This document shows, piece after piece, positions 59,323-64,000 of a stretch of 64,000 nucleotides of DNA. The notes under the pieces were generated by a model. It was not told the DNA's origin. It saw only the letters and a list, made by a program, of their open reading frames with translations, and made no database searches. Where the stretch lies: contig NC_079877.1 in assembly GCF_029227915.1 (NCBI RefSeq), forward strand, positions 19,123,851 through 19,187,850, read 5' to 3'. Each line of letters starts with the position of its first letter. Within the stretch, counting starts at the first letter, position 1. Both the position numbers and the translations under genes were made by a program. The DNA is from Hydractinia symbiolongicarpus. Its lineage: Eukaryota; Cnidaria; Hydrozoa; Anthoathecata; Hydractiniidae.

Positions 59323-61540
59323 TGGACCAATGATACCATGCGCAGGCTTGTGGAACCACGTAATTTACGTGTAAGGCCTTTATTAGGCCGCAAAAGCCAT
59401 ATTACGGCTTTTAGAAGGCTATGCACGTAGTTGACGGTGATATAAGGGCATGGCGCCAAGGCAAATGACTTTGGACGATGTAGTCCTTTGAGACTGAGAG
59501 AACTAGACCAATAGGAAGCTGCGCGGACATGTGGAACCACGTAATTCACGTGTAAAGCCTTAATTAGGCCGCAAAAAGCCATAATACGGCTTTTAGAAAG
59601 CTTTGCACGTAGTTGATGGTGATACAAGGCCATGACGCCAACAAAACCGACTTGGAACGTTGTAGTCCATTGAGACTGAAAGGTCTAGACCAATGATGCC
59701 ATGAGCAGTCTCGTGGAACTAAGTGATTAACGTGTAAGGCTTTTATTAGGCGGCAAGAGGCCATAGTACGGCTTTTAGAAGGCTATGCTCGTAGTTGACG
59801 GTGATATAAGGGCATGGCGCCAAGGCAAATGAGTTTGGACGATGTAGTCCTTTGAGACTGAGAGAACTAGACCAATAGGCAGCTGCGCGGACATGTGGAA
59901 CCACGTAATTCACGTGGAAAGCCTTAATTAGGCCGCACAAAGCCATAATACGGCTCTTAGAAAGCTTTGCACGTAGTTGATGGTGATACAAGGCCATAAC
60001 GCCAAGGAAACCGACTGGGGACGTTGTAGTCCATTGAGACTGAAAGGTCTAGACCAATGATAACATGAGCAGGCTCGTGGAACTAAGTGATTAACGTGTA
60101 AGGCCTTTATTAGGCGGCAAGAGGCCATAGTACGGCTTTTAGAAGGCTATGTTCGTAGTTGACGTTGATATAAGGCAATGGCGCCATGGAAAACGACTTG
60201 GGACGTTTTAGATCGTTATGACTGCAAGGACTAAACCCATGGCAACCTGTGCGGACCCGTGCAACGACGTATTTTATGTGTAGGGCCTTAATTATGTCGT
60301 AAAAGACCATATTACTGCTTTTAGAAGGCTATGCACGTAGTTGACGGTGATATAAGGGCATGGCGCCAAGAAAAACGACTTGGCACGATGCAGTCCATTG
60401 AGAATGAAGGGACTAGACCAATGATACCATGCGCAGGCTTGTGGAACCACGTAATTTACGTGTAAGGCCTTTATTAGGCCGCAAAAGCCATATTACGGCT
60501 TTTAGAAGGCTATGCACGTAGTTGACGGTGATATAAGGGCATGGCGCCAAGGCAAATGACTTTGGACGTTGTAGTCCATTGAGACTGCAAAGACTAGACC
60601 AATGGCAAGCTGCGCGAACACGTGGAACCACGTAATTTACGTTTTAAGAACTTTATTGAGCCGGAGAAGCCATATTACGGCTTTTAGAAGGCTATGCACG
60701 TAGTTGACGGTGATATAAGGGCATGGCGCCAAGGGAAATGACTTTGGACGATGTAGTCCTTTGAGACTGAGAGAACTAGACCAATAGGAAGCTGCGCGGA
60801 CATGTGGAACCACGTAATTCACGTGGAAAGCCTTAATTAGGCCGCAAAAAGCCATAATACGGCTTTTAGAAAGCTTTGCACGTAGTTGATGGTGATACAA
60901 GGCCACGACGCCAAGAAAACCGACTTGGAACGTTGTAGTCCATTGAGACTGAAAGGTCTAGACCAATGATACCATGAGCAGGCTCGTGGAACTAAGTGAT
61001 TAACGTGTAAGGCCTTTATTAGGCGGCAAGAGGCCATAGTACGGCTTTTAGAAGGCTATGTTCGTAGTTGACGTTGATATAAGGCAATGGCGCCATGGAA
61101 AACGACTAGGGACGATGTAGATCATTAATACTGCAAGGACTAAACCCATGGCAACCTGTGCGGACCCGTGGAACCACGTATTATAAGTGTAGGGCCTTAA
61201 TTATGTCGTAAAAGACCATATTACTGCTTTTAGAAGGCTATGCACGTAGTTGACGGTGAGAAAAGGCCATGGCGGCAAGGAAAAGACTTGGCACGTTGCG
61301 GTCCATTGAGAATGAAGGGACTGGACCAATGATACCATGCGCAGGCTTGTGGAACCACGTAATTTACGTGTAAGGCCTTTATTAGGCCGCAAAAGCCATA
61401 TTACGGCTTTTAGAAGGCTATGCACGTAGTTGACGGTGATATAAGGGCATGGCGCCAAGGCAAATGACTTTGGACGATGTAGTCCTTTGAGACTGAGAGA
61501 ACTAGACCAATAGGAAGCTGCGCGGACATGTGGAACCACG
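59323..61540. repeat. 1,999-bp 11-mer HOR, empty-site sister copy plus a partial third
   Basis: Full unit 59,323-61,321, followed by the start of a third unit to about 61,540, where CACGTGTAAAGCC becomes CACGTGGAAAGCC and the order changes. This copy has an undisturbed TTAA at 60,644-60,647 where the sister copy carries the mobile element. Confidence 0.9.
60644..60647. other. Empty insertion site (TTAA) in the sister HOR copy
   Basis: TTTACGTTTTAAGAACTTTA runs uninterrupted here. The same bases flank the element at 57,890-57,899 and 58,645-58,655. This gives the exact pre-insertion sequence and confirms the 4-bp duplication. Confidence 0.93.
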
Positions 61541-63087
61541 TAATTCACGTGGAAAGCCTTAATTAGGCCGCAAAAAGCCATAATACGGCTTTTAGAAAGC
61601 TTTGCACGTAGTTGATGGTGATACAAGGCCATGACGCCAAGAAAACCGACTTGGAACGTTGTAGTCCATTGAGACTGAAAGGTCTAGACCAATGATGCCA
61701 TGAGCAGTCTCGTGGAACTAAGTGATTAACGTGTAAAGCTTTTATTAGGCGGCAAAAGCCAAGTTACGGCTTTTAGAAGGGTATCCACGTAGTTAAGGGT
61801 GATATAAAGGCATGGCGCCATGGAAAACGACTTGGGACGTTGTAGATCATTATGACTGCAAGGACTAAGCCCATTGCAACCTGTGCGGCCCCGTGCAACG
61901 ACGTATTTTATGTGTAGGGCCTTAATTATGTCGTAAAAGGCCATATTACTGCTTTTAGAAGGCTATGCACGTAGTTGACGGTGTTATAAGGGCATGGCGC
62001 CAAGAAAAACGACTTGGCACGATGCAGTCCATTGAGAATGAAGGGACTAGACCAATGATACCATGCGCAGGCTTGTGGAACCACGTAATTTACGTGTAAG
62101 GCCTTTATTAGGCCGCAAAAGCCATATTACGGCTTTTAGAAGGCTATGCACGTAGTTGACGGTGATATAAGGGCATGGCGCCAAGGCAAATGACTTTGGA
62201 CGTTGTAGTTCATTTGGACTGCAAGGACTAGACCAATGGCAAGTTGCGCAAACACGTGGAACAACGTAATTCACGTGTAAGGCCTTTATTAGGCCGCAAA
62301 AGCCATATTACGGCTTGTCGAAGGCTATGCAATCAGTTGCCGGTGATATAAGGGCATGGCGTCAAGAAAAACGACTTGGCACGTTTTTAGTCCATTGAGA
62401 CTGCAAGGACTAGACCAATGCCAAGCTGCGCGAACACGTGGAACCACGTAATTCACGTGTAAGGCCTTTATTAGGCCGCAAAAGCCAAGTTACGGTTTTT
62501 AGAAGGGTATCCACGTAGTTAAGGGTGATATAAAGGCATGGCGCCATGGAAAACCACTTGGGACGTTGTAGATCATTATGACTGCAAGGACTAAGCCCAT
62601 GGCAACCTGTGCGGCCCCGTGCAACGACGTATTTTATGTGTAGGGCCTTAATTATGTCGTAAAAGACCATATTACTGCTTTTAGAAGGCTATGCACGTAG
62701 TTGACGGTGATATAAGAGCATGGCGCCAAGAAAAACGACTTGGCACGATGCAGTCCATTGAGAATGAAGGGACTAGACCAATGATACTATGCGCAGGCTT
62801 GTGGAACCACGTAATTTACGTGTAAGGCCTTTATTAGGCCGCAAAAGCCATATTACGGCTTTTAGAAGGCTATGCACGTAGTTGACGGTGATATAAGGGC
62901 ATGGCGCCAAGGCAAATGACTTTGGACGTTGTAGTCCATTGAGACTGCAAAGACTAGACCAATGGCAAGCTGCGCGAACACGTGGAACCACGTAATTTAC
63001 GTGTAAGAACTTTATTGAGCCGGAAAAGCCATATTACGGCTTTTAGAAGGCTATGCACGTAGTTGACGGTGATATAAGGGCATGGCG

Positions 63088-64000
63088 CCAACAAAACCGA
63101 CTTGGAACGTTGTAGTCCATTGAGACTGAAAGGTCTAGACCAATGATGCCATGAGCAGTCTCGTGGAACTAAGTGATTAACGTGTAAGGCTTTTATTAGG
63201 CGGCAAGAGGCCATAGTACGGCTTTTAGAAGGCTATGCTCGTAGTTGACGGTGATATAAGGGCATGGCGCCAAGGCAAATGAGTTTGGACGATGTAGTCC
63301 TTTGAGACTGAGAGAACTAGACCAATAGGAAGCTGCGCGGACATGTGGAACCACGTAATTCACGTGGAAAGCCTTAATTAGGCCGCACAAAGCCATAATA
63401 CGGCTCTTAGAAAGCTTTGCACGTAGTTGATGGTGATACAAGGCCATAACGCCAAGGAAACCGACTGGGGACGTTGTAGTCCATTGAGACTGAAAGGTCT
63501 AGACCAATGATAACATGAGCAGGCTCGTGGAACTAAGTGATTAACGTGTAAGGCCTTTATTAGGCGGCAAGAGGCCATAGTACGGCTTTTAGAAGGCTAT
63601 GTTCGTAGTTGACGTTGATATAAGGCAATGGCGCCATGGAAAACGACTTGGGACGTTTTAGATCGTTATGACTGCAAGGACTAAACCCATGGCAACCTGT
63701 GCGGACCCGTGCAACGACGTATTTTATGTGTAGGGCCTTAATTATGTCGTAAAAGACCATATTACTGCTTTTAGAAGGCTATGCACGTAGTTGACGGTGA
63801 TATAAGGGCATGGCGCCAAGAAAAACGACTTGGCACGATGCAATCCATTGAGAATGAAGGGACTAGACCAATGATACCATGCGCAGGCTTGTGGAACCAC
63901 GTAATTTACGTGTAAGGCCTTTATTAGGCCGCAAAAGCCATATTACGGCTTTTAGAAGGCTATGCACGTAGTTGACGGTGATATAAGGGCATGGCGCCAA
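63088..64000. repeat. Further copy of the insertion-bearing HOR, cut by the window end
   Basis: It matches 56,890-57,802 at an offset of 6,198 bp, including the private TGCAATCCATTG variant (57,642 and 63,840) that the nearer copy at 60,390 lacks. The position equivalent to the insertion site would fall near 64,094, just outside the window, so its occupancy cannot be read here. Confidence 0.85.

Larger units (their letters stand above)
58645..64000. repeat. Tandem satellite array, ~181-bp monomer, right block
   Basis: This is the same satellite in the same orientation, resuming immediately after the transposon insertion. The first bases (TTAAGAACTTTATTGAGCC) continue the monomer interrupted at 57,899, as shown by the uninterrupted parallel copy at 60,644-60,662. 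About 29 monomers follow. It contains most of an 11-mer HOR copy, a switch to other monomer orders near 61.5 kb, and from about 63,088 a return to the order seen at 56,890 onward. The array runs off the right end of the window. No gene is visible. Confidence 0.98.

Noticed and set aside
1-64000. CRISPR-like array because of regular spacing
   Set aside because: There are no unique spacers between short repeats. The entire 181-bp period is repeated, which is satellite structure.
1-64000. CENP-B box (TTCGNNNNANNCGGG) in the monomer
   Set aside because: I looked on both strands of the common monomer classes and found no match to the essential positions. I cannot exclude rare variants without a full scan.

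Overview
The whole window is a eukaryotic tandem satellite array broken by one transposon insertion. I see no protein-coding gene, tRNA, rRNA, CRISPR array or other functional gene. The array runs off both window ends. About 350 monomers of mostly 181 or 182 bp (mean near 181.4) lie head to tail in one orientation. A monomer phased to start at the AAGGCC motif runs through an AT-loop hairpin (AAAAGCC...GGCTTTT), a GGCGCC/CATGGC palindrome zone and a TCTAGAC or CTAGACC segment, and ends in a cluster of CACGTG and ACGTAATT..ACGTG motifs. Short antisense reading frames of about 66-140 codons recur only because the monomer recurs. The period is not a multiple of three, so every reading frame breaks from one monomer to the next.

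Monomers fall into at least six recurring classes arranged in higher-order repeats (HORs). From 1 to about 24 kb: two full tandem copies and one partial copy of a 2,961/2,962-bp HOR (16 monomers plus a 59-bp monomer fragment), a related 2,057-bp repeat (11 monomers plus the same fragment), blocks of a 907-bp pentamer, a 3,687-bp repeat, and 1,091-bp hexamers with nested 364-bp dimers. From about 24 to 46 kb the order is a mosaic, with duplicated blocks at offsets such as 2,177, 2,540, 2,721, 3,084, 6,743 and 8,922 bp. From about 47.7 kb to the end, 1,998/1,999-bp 11-mer HORs dominate, with 908-, 1,271- and 3,269-bp offsets between them.

At 57,900-58,644 a 745-bp non-satellite element interrupts one 11-mer copy. 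It has 17-bp perfect terminal inverted repeats starting CCCTATTCGG, is flanked by a TTAA duplication, and has a GC-rich hairpin near each end and an AT-rich non-coding interior. This fits a non-autonomous piggyBac-type element (MITE). The neighbouring 11-mer copy carries the exact empty site at 60,644-60,647, so the insertion can be placed relative to the HOR duplication.

The organism is a eukaryote, most likely an animal, judged from HOR satellite architecture plus a TTAA-type MITE. I cannot name the species or the satellite family. A centromeric or pericentromeric location is plausible from monomer size and HOR structure but is inference only.
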